From Candidatus Segetimicrobium genomatis (lineage in GTDB: Bacteria; Sysuimicrobiota; Sysuimicrobiia; Sysuimicrobiales; Segetimicrobiaceae): 15,769 bases of DNA. The DNA is taken from contig VBAO01000077.1 in the NCBI GenBank assembly GCA_005883865.1, positions 1-15,769 of the forward strand. Direction: 5' to 3'. The position numbers and the translations under genes were made by a program. Under the pieces are notes generated by a model that made no database searches, had not been told where the DNA came from, and saw only the letters and a program-made list of their open reading frames with translations. Shown here piece after piece: positions 1 to 7,455 of the stretch (positions are counted from its first letter, which is position 1; every line of letters starts with the position of its first letter).

Positions 1-2
1 GC

Positions 3-254
3 TACGATATGCCGGTGCTGCCGCACTTCGATGTGAACCCGCCCTATGCCGCCGATCCGCAATTGCGGCCCGAAGTCGGCTTCTCGCGGAACGCGCACCT
101 TGTGGCCTACCCCGCGCCCCCGGATGCCCGTGCGGAGAAAGCCTACCAGACCTATGTGATCCCCAATATGTTTGCCCGCGCCGCGCAGGGCTCGAACCAA
201 GACGCCGTCGCATTCGCGGTGAAGGCCCTGACCGACATTGGATACAGTACGTGA
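3..254 (+). CDS. ABC transporter solute-binding protein, C-terminal end (5' truncated by window edge)
   Basis: Reading frame 3 is open from the window edge to a TGA at 252-254, so only about the last 83 residues of a longer protein are present. The final segment (FARAAQGSNQDAVAFAVKAL) is the alternating acidic/hydrophobic helix that usually closes extracellular solute-binding proteins of carbohydrate-type ABC importers, where a phrase like 'A-G-x-x-x-x-AVxxAxxxL' precedes the stop. The ATG at position 9 is probably internal, because the frame stays open upstream of it. The protein would act outside the membrane, delivering a ligand to permeases encoded off the window. Its last codons lie 55 bp before the enolase-superfamily gene, with a strong hairpin between. 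The family call rests on a short C-terminal piece and is moderate; the ligand cannot be inferred. Confidence 0.6.
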   Translation, partial: YDMPVLPHFDVNPPYAADPQLRPEVGFSRNAHLVAYPAPPDARAEKAYQTYVIPNMFARAAQGSNQDAVAFAVKALTDIGYST

Positions 255-257
255 GCG

Positions 258-291
258 CGCCGCCGGGGAGCCTCCGGGCTCCCCGGCGGCG
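258..291 (+). terminator. Strong GC hairpin, 15-bp stem, between solute-binding protein and enolase-family gene
   Basis: The arms 259-272 and 277-290 are exact reverse complements (14 bp), extended by one more pair (258 with 291), around a 4-base loop tccg at 273-276. No T-run follows, since the next bases are ggctgcgagg, so this is not a textbook intrinsic terminator. It begins four bases after the upstream stop codon and ends about 18 bp before the ATG at 310. It could attenuate transcription, stabilise the 3' end of the upstream mRNA, or partly hide the start region of the next gene. Confidence 0.6.
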
Positions 292-309
292 GCTGCGAGG
301 AGCGACCGC

Positions 310-1422
310 ATGCGTATCACCAAGATCCGGACGCGGCAGGTGGACATTCCGTTGCCGCAGGCCTTCCATCCGGCCTGGGCTCCGGGGCGCATCGAGACCG
401 CGGTCCGTGTCGCCTATGTGCGGATCGACACCGATGCCGGCATCGTCGGCGTCGCGGGGCACGAGTTTTACGGGGCCGAGGAGCAGTGTGTGGAGCGTGT
501 GGCCTCGTATCTGGTCGGGGAGGATCCGCTGCAGATTGAGAAGCACGCCGGAACGCTTCGGTACCTGTGGCCCTACTTCGGGACGGCCGTCTGGTTCGTC
601 GAGATCGCCCTCTGGGATGTGCTGGGCAAGGCGGCCGGACTCCCCCTGTACAAGTTGCTGGGCAACGTCCGGGATGCCGTACCCGCGTACGCCTCCACGG
701 GTCAGAACCGGACCCCGGCGCAACGGGCGGACGACGCGCGGCGCCTTCGCGACGAGGGGTTTCGAGCGATCAAGTTGCGCATCCATAATGACGCGCTGGC
801 CGACGATCTGGCCCAGGTCGCCGCGGTGCGCGCGGCCGTGGGCGACACCATGGCGATCATGGTCGACGCCAATCAGGCCGACATGCACGAGGCGCCATTT
901 CCCGGCCCGCACTGGAGTTATCATCGCGCGGTGCGGACCGCCGACGCGCTTGCCGATTACGCGGTCGAGTGGCTCGAGGAACCGTTGCCGCGTCACGACT
1001 ATGCGGGGTTGAGGCGATTGCGCGAGCGCTCCCCGATCCCCATCTCCGGCGGCGAAGTGAACCAGGGACTGGTCGAGTGGCAGCGGCTGCTCCTGGACGG
1101 ATGCTACGATATTCTCCAACCAGACGTCACCTTGTGCGAAGGGTTCCTGCGTACCCGGGCGCTTGCCGCCATGGCGCACGCCTCAGCGGTCCAGGTCGTT
1201 CCGCACACCTGGGGAGATCCCTTGGGGATGGTCGCGAACCTGCACCTCGCCGCCTCCATCCCCAACACCTCCTACTTCGAGTTTCCTCATGATCCGCCCG
1301 CCTTCCCGGCGAATGTGTACCAGCATACTCTGAAGCAACCGCTCAAGGTCGACGACGGCATGATCCAGGTTCCGCAGGAGCCGGGACTCGGAGTGGACCT
1401 TCAGGACTGGGTCTTTGGCTGA
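310..1422 (+). CDS. Mandelate racemase/muconate lactonizing enzyme family protein (enolase superfamily)
   Basis: A 370-residue protein with the two-domain enolase-superfamily layout: an N-terminal capping region, then a TIM barrel carrying the metal and acid/base residues. Visible are K155-L-R157 (the KxK/KxR site at the end of the second barrel strand), D186 in VDAN, E220/E223 in EWLEEP, E249 in SGGE, D272 in QPDV and H299 in VPHTWG. The Asp-His pair plus the Lys fit the mandelate-racemase subgroup, which abstracts the proton alpha to a carboxylate; most members are acid-sugar dehydratases, racemases or epimerases. The frame is open upstream to a TTG at 238, but the ATG at 310 was chosen because family homology begins at MRITKI and a gagg-type ribosome site lies at 297-300. 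Flanking transporter and Gfo/Idh genes suggest sugar-acid catabolism. The substrate cannot be read from the sequence. Confidence 0.9.
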   Translation: MRITKIRTRQVDIPLPQAFHPAWAPGRIETAVRVAYVRIDTDAGIVGVAGHEFYGAEEQCVERVASYLVGEDPLQIEKHAGTLRYLWPYFGTAVWFVEIALWDVLGKAAGLPLYKLLGNVRDAVPAYASTGQNRTPAQRADDARRLRDEGFRAIKLRIHNDALADDLAQVAAVRAAVGDTMAIMVDANQADMHEAPFPGPHWSYHRAVRTADALADYAVEWLEEPLPRHDYAGLRRLRERSPIPISGGEVNQGLVEWQRLLLDGCYDILQPDVTLCEGFLRTRALAAMAHASAVQVVPHTWGDPLGMVANLHLAASIPNTSYFEFPHDPPAFPANVYQHTLKQPLKVDDGMIQVPQEPGLGVDLQDWVFG

Positions 1423-1490
1423 GGTCTTCCACCCCCGAGCAGGGGCCTTCTGGCCGTGTCCAGTATATGAGGGCGCAAGGACTCAGCCGG

Positions 1491-1545
1491 CGTCCCAGCG
1501 CGGGCCCCAGCCAATTCTGCGCGCTCACCTCTTGTGCTGGGGACG
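1491..1545 (+). promoter_or_regulatory. Leader with two mutually exclusive pairings upstream of the Gfo/Idh gene
   Basis: The segment gctggggacg (1536-1545) can pair with cgtcccagc at 1491-1499 (one bulged base) or with ccccagc at 1505-1511 (7 bp), but not with both. A further short inverted repeat, cgccgc/gcggcg, lies at 1544-1557. The element sits in the 153-bp gap between the enolase-family stop and the likely GTG start at 1576. Competing stems before a start codon are typical of attenuators, but GC-rich DNA produces such pairings by chance and no recognised riboswitch core was seen. Low-confidence structural observation. Confidence 0.2.
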
Positions 1546-1575
1546 CCGCCTGCGGCGGACGGGGGTGGTCAGATC

Positions 1576-2559
1576 GTGCGGGTCAAAGTCGGGCTCATCG
1601 GGGCGGGCGGGATGGGGCGCCGGCACCTCGGCGCCCTCGCGCGCGACCCGCGCGTGGAGATTGCGGGAGTCGCCGACACCGACGAGGCGGCCGCGCGGGC
1701 GGCGGCCGACGAATTCGGCGGGCGGCCCTGTCGCACCGTGGCCGATCTGGCGGACCTGGGCGTCGACGCGGCCTACGTGACCCTCCCGAATGCCTACCAC
1801 GCGGCGATCGCCCTGGAAGCGATGGACCGGGGCATGCACGTGTTCTCTGAGAAGCCGATGGCCACCTCGCTGGATGCGGCTCGGCGGGTCGCCGCCGGCG
1901 TCCGAGACTCCGGTTGCGTCTACCAGATGGGGTTCAACCGGCGCTTCGCTCCCGCATACCGCTACCTCAAGCAAGAGGTGGCTGCGGGGTTCGTTCCGCT
2001 CTCGGCAAACGCCAAGATCACCGACGGCGACATGCTGACACCATCCTGGTACATCAACCCCGCGCTCACCGGCGGGTTCCTCTATGACTGCGCCGTGCAC
2101 ATGATCGACATGGTGGCCTGGCTGGTTGGGCCGGTCCGCTCGGTGGCTGCGCTCGGCAGACAGAGCTGCTATCCCGACCACGACGACATCGCCCTCCTGC
2201 TGCGCTGCGAAGGCGAACGACCCGTCGCGCTCACGACCTGCGGGCATGCCTCGTGGGCCCGGCCCACGGAGCGGGTCGAGCTCTACGGGGACCACGCGCT
2301 TCTCGCGTCCGAGGACATGGAACGGGCACGCCACACGACACGCGAGGAACCCTAGCGGGAGTGGCAACGGTTTGCCCCGCCAGACGAGTTGACCGCGCTC
2401 GGCTATCTGGACGAGGACCGGGCATTCATCGACGCCTGCCTGGGGGCGGCGCCGTCCTCGGTCACCGCGGATGATGCGTTCCACAGCATCGCCGTGATCG
2501 AGGCCGCCTACGGGAGCTTGCGGAGCGGCGGACGGCCGGAGCTCGTCCGGGACGATTGA
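1576..2559 (+). pseudogene. Gfo/Idh/MocA family oxidoreductase interrupted by an in-frame TAG
   Basis: The N-terminal Rossmann half starts MRVKVGLIGAGGMG, with the nucleotide-binding GxGxxG at residues 9-14 and the family E92-K93-P94 motif, whose Lys is normally catalytic. Translation from the GTG at 1576 reaches TAG at 2353-2355 (codon 260). The same frame then continues for 67 codons to TGA at 2557-2559, and that tail (GYLDEDRAFIDACL, then FHSIAVIEAAYGSL) is the normal C-terminal helix region of the family. Ignoring the TAG gives 327 residues, the usual family length. A single change such as CAG to TAG would explain it, as would a base error. TAG is an ordinary terminator in neighbouring genes (3857, 4909), so code reassignment is unlikely. 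Family members oxidise sugars, inositols or sugar derivatives with NAD(P). An in-frame GTG at 1534 is an alternative start. The truncated product would lack the end of the substrate domain. Confidence 0.85.
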
Positions 2560-2604
2560 CATCGAAAGGCACGTGATCGTGGGTGCTCCGGGAAGGACAC
2601 ATGT

Positions 2605-2615
2605 GGGAGGGGGGA
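2605..2615 (+). promoter_or_regulatory. Strong ribosome binding site fixing the start of the solute-binding protein
   Basis: The purine run gggaggggggac lies just before the ATG at 2618, at normal spacing. It selects this start over the in-frame GTG at 2573, and the residues that follow make a good signal peptide beginning MRRLC. It is the strongest ribosome site among the first operon genes, fitting the high expression expected for a binding protein. Confidence 0.6.
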
Positions 2616-2617
2616 CG

Positions 2618-3859
2618 ATGAGAAGGCTCTGCGGACTCTGCGCGATGCTCGTGATTGGGCTCGTGGTCGTACTCGATCCATCGGCCTGGGCCGTCAACCC
2701 GGTGGGGGGCGGCGGCTACAACGTACAGGCCCACATCGACCTGCGCGGGCTGACCCGCGCGAACTTCGATGCGGTCGTCACGCCCGCCGCCAAGGCGCAG
2801 TCGAATGTGGTGTTCTACGACTTCGCGGACACCCTCTGCGAGTTGCTGGCCAAAGAGGTGGACGAGTGGAGCCGGTCAACCGGGATCGGAGTCAAGCACG
2901 TCTGCGTCGACGGTGATGTGGCCACGCAGCAACTCATCGCTGAGAAGCAGGCGGGCAAGCCCGCTTCCGCCGACGTGTTTTTCCTCCCCAACAACAACGT
3001 CCGGCTGATGACCGGGGCGGGTCTGGTGGCGAATCTCCCGCTCGTCGACCTCCTTCCCAATGCCCGCGATGTCGACGCCGCGGTTGCCCGGGAATCCCGC
3101 GGCTACCTCCACGGGGGAACCGCGCTTCCGTTCCACCGGAACCAGACGTCCCTCGCGTTCAACGGCCAGTTCGTCCCCACGCCGCCGGAGACGCTCGATG
3201 CCCTTGCCGGCTTCGCGAAGGGCCATTCGGGGAAGGTGGCGATCACGACGCCCGGGCGGGGCGGCAGCGGGTCGGGGTTCCTCGAATCCGTACTGCTCGC
3301 ACTCGCCCCGCAGTGCCGGAAGGACCTCTACACCTACGGGATCAGCAACGCGCAGGCCGCCGACATCGCCGCCAGGTGCATGCCGCCGGTCCTGGCGTAC
3401 TTCCAGAAGATCAAGCCCAACGTCACGTTCACGAACGGCAACGAAGCGTCCGTCCAGGCTGTCGCGAACAACACCGCCTACATCGCGACCGTGTGGGAGG
3501 ATGATCTCTACACGCTGGCGTCCAAGGGCCTCGTCCCGCCGAGTGTTCACCCGTTCCTGCTGAAGAGCGGTCAGGTGGGCGACGGGGACGGCATGATCAT
3601 CCTGTCGACAACGTCCAAGCTCGAGGCGTCGCTCTTGCTGGCCAATTTCCTGATGGGCGACAAGGTCCAGATCGATAAACTCGAACAGACGGGGAGCCGG
3701 ACGGCGCGCATCGATCTGAAGACGCGGGGGCAGATCCCGGCAACGATGGCGCCATTCCTCCTTCCCGATGCCATGTACCACGAACGCACGGAGACACGAA
3801 TCAACGGCGTCGTCTCGGATGCCGCGGTCAAGATCTTCGTCCAGCAGATCCTGCGGTAG
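2618..3859 (+). CDS. Periplasmic/extracellular ABC solute-binding protein, first gene of the main operon
   Basis: A 413-residue exported protein. Residues 1-25 form a Sec signal peptide: charged MRR, a hydrophobic stretch LVIGLVVVL, and an AxA-type site SAWA ending at 25. No lipobox Cys follows the cleavage site. The mature part has features of extracellular solute-binding proteins: a strand-rich start (SNVVFYDFADTL), ADVFFLPNNN for hinge and ligand contact, LPFHRNQTSLAFN resembling the segment where these proteins re-enter the first lobe, and a late ANFLMGDKVQ segment matching the 'fam-F-l-s-pe-q' region of the family. It is two bases from the ATPase gene and heads the transporter set. The overall pattern recalls polyamine/thiamine/YnjB-type binding proteins rather than classical maltose-type ones, but the ligand is unknown. 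Downstream phosphodiesterase and phosphatase genes suggest a phosphorylated or phosphodiester ligand by inference. Confidence 0.85.
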   Translation: MRRLCGLCAMLVIGLVVVLDPSAWAVNPVGGGGYNVQAHIDLRGLTRANFDAVVTPAAKAQSNVVFYDFADTLCELLAKEVDEWSRSTGIGVKHVCVDGDVATQQLIAEKQAGKPASADVFFLPNNNVRLMTGAGLVANLPLVDLLPNARDVDAAVARESRGYLHGGTALPFHRNQTSLAFNGQFVPTPPETLDALAGFAKGHSGKVAITTPGRGGSGSGFLESVLLALAPQCRKDLYTYGISNAQAADIAARCMPPVLAYFQKIKPNVTFTNGNEASVQAVANNTAYIATVWEDDLYTLASKGLVPPSVHPFLLKSGQVGDGDGMIILSTTSKLEASLLLANFLMGDKVQIDKLEQTGSRTARIDLKTRGQIPATMAPFLLPDAMYHERTETRINGVVSDAAVKIFVQQILR

Positions 3860-3861
3860 CG

Positions 3862-4911
3862 ATGGCGCAGGTCGAGCTGCGCGGCGTGACCAAGGCATAC
3901 GGGGCGACCGCCGCCGTGCAGGACGTGCATCTGGAGGCCAGGGACGGTGAGTTTCTTACCATCCTTGGCCCCTCGGGGTGCGGCAAAACGACGACCCTTC
4001 GCATCATCGCGGGCCTTCTGGATCCGGACGCCGGGGAGGTGCTCCTGGACGGCCAGCCGGTGCATCACCTCCCCGCGCACCGGCGCGAGACCGCGATGGT
4101 GTTCCAGTCGTACGCCTTGTTTCCGCACATGACGGTCCGCGAGAACGTCGCGTTCGGCCTGCGGATGCGGAGGGTGCCGGGGGAGGAGCGCCTGGCCCGC
4201 GTCGAGGAGGCCCTCACGATGGTCGAGCTGGCCGGCCTCGGGGACCGGTATCCCCGGGCGTTGTCCGGCGGCCAGCAGCAGCGAGTCGCGGTGGCGCGCG
4301 CGGTGGTCACGCGCCCCAAAGTGCTGCTGTTCGACGAACCGCTCAGCAACCTCGATGCGAAGCTGCGAGAGCGGCTTCGGTTGGAGTTACGGACGCTGCA
4401 GCAGCGGCTGCGCGTCACGACGATCTACGTGACCCACGATCAGGCGGAGGCCCTCGTCCTCTCCGACCGGATCGCCGTGATGGACCGCGGCCGGGTCGTG
4501 GAGGTGGGGCTTCCCACGGAGGTCTACCGGCGGCCGCGATCGCGCATCACGGCGGAGTTCCTCGGCATCGCGAACCTGATCCCGGCGACCATCGTCGGGA
4601 GCCGGAACGACCGGTATCTGGCCGAGACCGCGATCGGCCGGCTGGAGGTGGCTTGGCCGGAGCCCTTGGCCCGCGGCGATGCCGTGACGCTGTCGTTCCG
4701 GCCCGAGGACATCCGGATCGCCGCCGGGGCGGTCAACTGCCTGTCGGGCGCCGTCCAGCAGGCCGTCTATCTCGGCTCGATCACCGACTACCTCATCCGC
4801 GTCGACCACGTCGTCGTGCGGGTGCAGGAGCCGGGCGCGCCTTCGCGCCGCGTCGGCGAGACCGTCAGTCTCGTGCTGCCGACGGTGCCGGCGGTCATCC
4901 GGGAGCGGTAG
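3862..4911 (+). CDS. ABC importer ATP-binding protein (MalK/PotA/UgpC-type with TOBE domain)
   Basis: A 349-residue cytoplasmic ATPase that powers the importer. Residues 1 to about 235 form the nucleotide-binding domain: Walker A GPSGCGKTT at 36-44, Q-loop in MVFQSYALFP, signature LSGGQ at 134-138, Walker B VLLFDEP at 154-160 (E159 the catalytic base), D-loop SNLDAKLR, and H-loop VTHD with H192. The remaining ~110 residues form a TOBE/OB-fold regulatory region (LSFRPEDIRI, AVYLGSITDY), as in MalK, PotA, FbpC and UgpC. All catalytic residues are present, so it should be active. The ATG lies two bases after the binding-protein TAG, so translation is probably coupled. Length and layout are normal for the subfamily. 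It pairs with the two permeases immediately downstream. Confidence 0.96.
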   Translation: MAQVELRGVTKAYGATAAVQDVHLEARDGEFLTILGPSGCGKTTTLRIIAGLLDPDAGEVLLDGQPVHHLPAHRRETAMVFQSYALFPHMTVRENVAFGLRMRRVPGEERLARVEEALTMVELAGLGDRYPRALSGGQQQRVAVARAVVTRPKVLLFDEPLSNLDAKLRERLRLELRTLQQRLRVTTIYVTHDQAEALVLSDRIAVMDRGRVVEVGLPTEVYRRPRSRITAEFLGIANLIPATIVGSRNDRYLAETAIGRLEVAWPEPLARGDAVTLSFRPEDIRIAAGAVNCLSGAVQQAVYLGSITDYLIRVDHVVVRVQEPGAPSRRVGETVSLVLPTVPAVIRER

Positions 4912-4914
4912 GGC

Positions 4915-5820
4915 GTGGGCGAGGTGCTCCCCGGTCCGGTGCCCGCCGTTGAGCGGTCGCGCCTGGCGGCCCGGCGCCGCCGCGACCGGTGGGTCGATCT
5001 CCTCCTCCTCCTGCCCGGCGTTGGGTTCCTGGCCCTCTTCCTCGTGGTGCCGCTTGCGCAGGTCTTCCTGCGCAGCGTCGGTCTCGCCCTCATCGGCGAG
5101 GCCGGCCACTTCACGTGGGACCATTACCGACAGTTCTGGGTGGAGGCTCAATATCGGGACGGCTTCTTTTTCAGCCTCTGGCTCGGCGTTGCCTCGACGG
5201 TGATCAGCCTGGCGACGGCGCTCACGTTCAGCGCGCTGATGCAGGTTCGGTTCCCCGGGCGCCTGGTCGTCAGCGTGCTGTACAAAGTCCCGCTGGTTGT
5301 CCCCAGCCTGGTCGCCGCGTTTCTCATCCTGAGCCTCGTCGCCCCCGGGGGAATCCTGGCCCGCCTCGTCGCCCACTGGGGCTGGGAGTGGCCCCGTCTC
5401 GTGTACGACCGGTGGGGGTGGGGGATCATCTTCGTCCTCGTCTGGCACAACGTGCCGTTCATGATGGTGATCATCTCGGCCGTCATGGCCGGGATCGCCC
5501 AGGACATCAACGACGCCGCCCGCAACCTGGGGGCGTCGCCGTGGGAGGTGTTTCGGTTCGTCACGGTGCCGTTGTCGATGCCGGGGGTCTCCGCCGCCGC
5601 CCTCCTGGTGTTCATCCAGGTGTTTGGGGCGTTCGCCGTGCCGTCGCTGATGGAGTCGGCGTACCCGCTGGCGCTTCCGGTCATCATGCAGACCGAGATG
5701 ATGGACCGGGCCAACTGGGCGCTCGCCTCGGCGCTCGGGTCGGTCCTCACGATTGCCTCCGCCATCGTGCTGTTCGCGTACTATCGGCTCGTGCAGGGGC
5801 GGGAGAGCCCGGCTCGATGA
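4915..5820 (+). CDS. ABC importer permease, first subunit
   Basis: A 301-residue integral membrane protein starting at GTG 4915, three bases after the ATPase stop. A basic N-terminus (RLAARRRRDRW) precedes the first membrane segment (LLLLLPGVGFLALFLVVPLA), followed by an extracellular stretch and about five more hydrophobic segments, the usual six-helix binding-protein-dependent permease. The EAA-type coupling loop is visible as DAARNLGASPWEVFRFVTVP from residue 200, the cytoplasmic helix that docks onto the ATPase. The pattern is closer to the PotB/CysT style than to MalF. It overlaps the second permease by ATGA, so the two are made together, most likely as a heterodimeric channel. An earlier alternative start is not supported by homology. 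Confidence 0.94.
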   Translation: MGEVLPGPVPAVERSRLAARRRRDRWVDLLLLLPGVGFLALFLVVPLAQVFLRSVGLALIGEAGHFTWDHYRQFWVEAQYRDGFFFSLWLGVASTVISLATALTFSALMQVRFPGRLVVSVLYKVPLVVPSLVAAFLILSLVAPGGILARLVAHWGWEWPRLVYDRWGWGIIFVLVWHNVPFMMVIISAVMAGIAQDINDAARNLGASPWEVFRFVTVPLSMPGVSAAALLVFIQVFGAFAVPSLMESAYPLALPVIMQTEMMDRANWALASALGSVLTIASAIVLFAYYRLVQGRESPAR

Positions 5821-6662
5821 TCGGGACCCGGTTGTTCCCCGGAGGCTCGGGCCCGTGGCTGATCGCGGCGTTGTTCTTCGGCCTGACGCTGATTGGTCTG
5901 ATCGTCCCGATGATCGTCGGCGTCCTCTGGTCGCTCGTCAACCCTCGTGCGGGTTGGTTTCCTCCGAACCTGGTCCCGCCCAGCCTGTCGTTGGACAACT
6001 GGCGGGCAATGTTCTCCGTGCCGGAGATGGGCGAGGCCGCGGTCGCGAGCTTTACGATCGCGCCGCTCGTGACCGCGTTGTGCGCCGCGCTCGCTCTGCC
6101 GACGGGCTTCGCGCTGGGTCGCCGGGCGGTCCCGTTCCGGCGGGCGATTGAGTTCCTGGTGCTCGCCCCGATCATCATGCCGGGGATCGTGATCGCCACC
6201 GGCCTCGGATCGATGTTCATCCGGTTCGGCCTGGCGCACACCGTGCTCGGCGTCATCCTCGTCCAGACCGTCGTCGTCCTGCCGTTCATGATCCGCATTG
6301 TGACGGCGACGTTCGAGGCGGTGCCCCAGGATTTGATCGACGCCGCGCGCAATCTGGGAGCCGGGCCGTTGAGCCTGGCGTGGCGCGTGCTCATCCCGCT
6401 CGTCGTGCCCGGGTTGTTCGCGGGCGGGGTGTTCACGTTCATCGGGAGCATGGAGGAATTCGTCCTGACCTTTATCGTCGGCAGCCCGCACGTCCGCACG
6501 CTCCCCGTGCTCCTGTTCGCGTACCTGGGCGGGCGGTCGCAAATCTTCACCTACGCGGCGGTCGTGACGATCGTGCTGCTGGTTCCAACGATTGCGCTGC
6601 TGTTTACCGCGGAGCGGGCCCTCAAGCAGGAATACCTCGCCGCCGGGCTCGGCAAGATGTAA
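5817..6662 (+). CDS. ABC importer permease, second subunit
   Basis: A 281-residue membrane protein starting at the ATG of an ATGA overlap with the first permease. The frame is open far upstream (to 4989), but that part reads as a Pro/Arg-rich shadow of the first permease gene, so the start at 5817 is chosen. The first membrane segment is LIAALFFGLTLIGLIVPMIV, with about five more segments. The EAA-type loop DAARNLGAGPLSLAWRVLIP begins at residue 175 and should contact the ATPase. It looks like the PotC/MalG-position partner of the preceding gene. It ends at TAA 6660-6662, 28 bp before the phosphodiesterase gene, and completes a binding protein-ATPase-permease-permease set. Confidence 0.94.
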   Translation: MIGTRLFPGGSGPWLIAALFFGLTLIGLIVPMIVGVLWSLVNPRAGWFPPNLVPPSLSLDNWRAMFSVPEMGEAAVASFTIAPLVTALCAALALPTGFALGRRAVPFRRAIEFLVLAPIIMPGIVIATGLGSMFIRFGLAHTVLGVILVQTVVVLPFMIRIVTATFEAVPQDLIDAARNLGAGPLSLAWRVLIPLVVPGLFAGGVFTFIGSMEEFVLTFIVGSPHVRTLPVLLFAYLGGRSQIFTYAAVVTIVLLVPTIALLFTAERALKQEYLAAGLGKM

Positions 6663-6690
6663 CGGTGCGCGGCGGCCCTCGGGGTGGCTA

Positions 6691-7455
6691 ATGGCGATTG
6701 AGCTCCTGCGCAGCCGGCGCGGCGGTCCCCATGTGTCCGCCCATCGCGGCGCCTCCGCGCGGGCCCCGGAGAACACGCTGGCCGCCCTCGACGCGGCGTG
6801 GCGCGCCGGTGCGACCCTTGCCGAGATCGACATCCGGCTGACGCGAGACGGCCAGGTGGTGCTGATGCATGACCCCACCGTAAACCGCACGACGACGGGC
6901 CGGGGCGATGTGAAGGACCTGACGCTCGAGGACCTCCGGGCTCTGGATGCGGGAGGCTGGTTTGGGCCGGAGTTCCGTGGCGAGCCCGTCCCGACACTCC
7001 GCGACGTTCTGGTGTGGGCAAAGAACAAGCTCATCCTGCTTGTCGAACTCAAGAACGTCCCGTTCCGCGAGCTCCCGCTCGTCGAGCGGACGATCGAGTT
7101 AGTCGACGAACTGCGGGCCGCGGAGTCCGTCGTGCTGGGGGGATTCGACCACCCCGTCCTGCGGGACATCAAACGTCGCCGTCCCGGATGGCCGCTCGAG
7201 ATGATGTACACCGCCCGCCTGGCGGATCCGGTGGGCGCCGCCCGCGCGGCCGGCGCCGCGCTGGTGTCCCTTGAGCCGGAGTTCGTCCTGCCGGAAGATG
7301 TCCGGCTCTTGCACGAAGCGGACGTGGCGGTGCTCACCACGCTCGACGATCCTGGTGAGGCCCGGCGGCTGCTCTCCTGGGGGATCGATGCGCTGGAGTC
7401 GGGTGACCCTGCCAAGGTGATCGCCGCGATCCAGGCCGCGGGGGTCGAGCGGTGA
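6691..7455 (+). CDS. Glycerophosphodiester phosphodiesterase family protein
   Basis: A 254-residue cytoplasmic protein of the GDPD/UgpQ TIM-barrel family, which splits glycerophosphodiesters, classically to sn-glycerol 3-phosphate and an alcohol. Key residues are visible: H18-R19 in SAHRGAS, E27-N28 in PENT, the metal pair E45-I-D47 in EIDIRLTRDG, and catalytic H60-D61 in LMHDPTVNRTT. LVELKN and late-barrel SLEPEF also match. There is no signal peptide, so it would act on imported substrate, as UgpQ does beside the Ugp importer. The frame is open upstream, but ATG 6691 was chosen because homology starts there and ggggtgg precedes it. It overlaps the phosphatase gene by 4 bp. Its position directly after an ABC importer is the best clue to the transported substrate. 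Family members can instead release inositol phosphate, so the product is not certain. Confidence 0.93.
   Translation: MAIELLRSRRGGPHVSAHRGASARAPENTLAALDAAWRAGATLAEIDIRLTRDGQVVLMHDPTVNRTTTGRGDVKDLTLEDLRALDAGGWFGPEFRGEPVPTLRDVLVWAKNKLILLVELKNVPFRELPLVERTIELVDELRAAESVVLGGFDHPVLRDIKRRRPGWPLEMMYTARLADPVGAARAAGAALVSLEPEFVLPEDVRLLHEADVAVLTTLDDPGEARRLLSWGIDALESGDPAKVIAAIQAAGVER

Noticed and set aside
2353..2355. TAG as a recoded sense codon
   Set aside because: TAG ends other complete genes here (3857-3859 and 4909-4911), and no recognisable recoding signal follows. A point mutation or base error is simpler.
4387..5448. 353-codon minus-strand frame across ATPase and permease
   Set aside because: Its Asp/Glu/Arg/Pro-rich sequence is the complement of genes with clear motifs; no family resemblance.
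4989..5816. 276-codon N-terminal extension of the second permease
   Set aside because: It is an off-frame reading of the first permease gene (Arg/Pro/Gly-rich). The permease family sequence begins at the ATG of the ATGA overlap.
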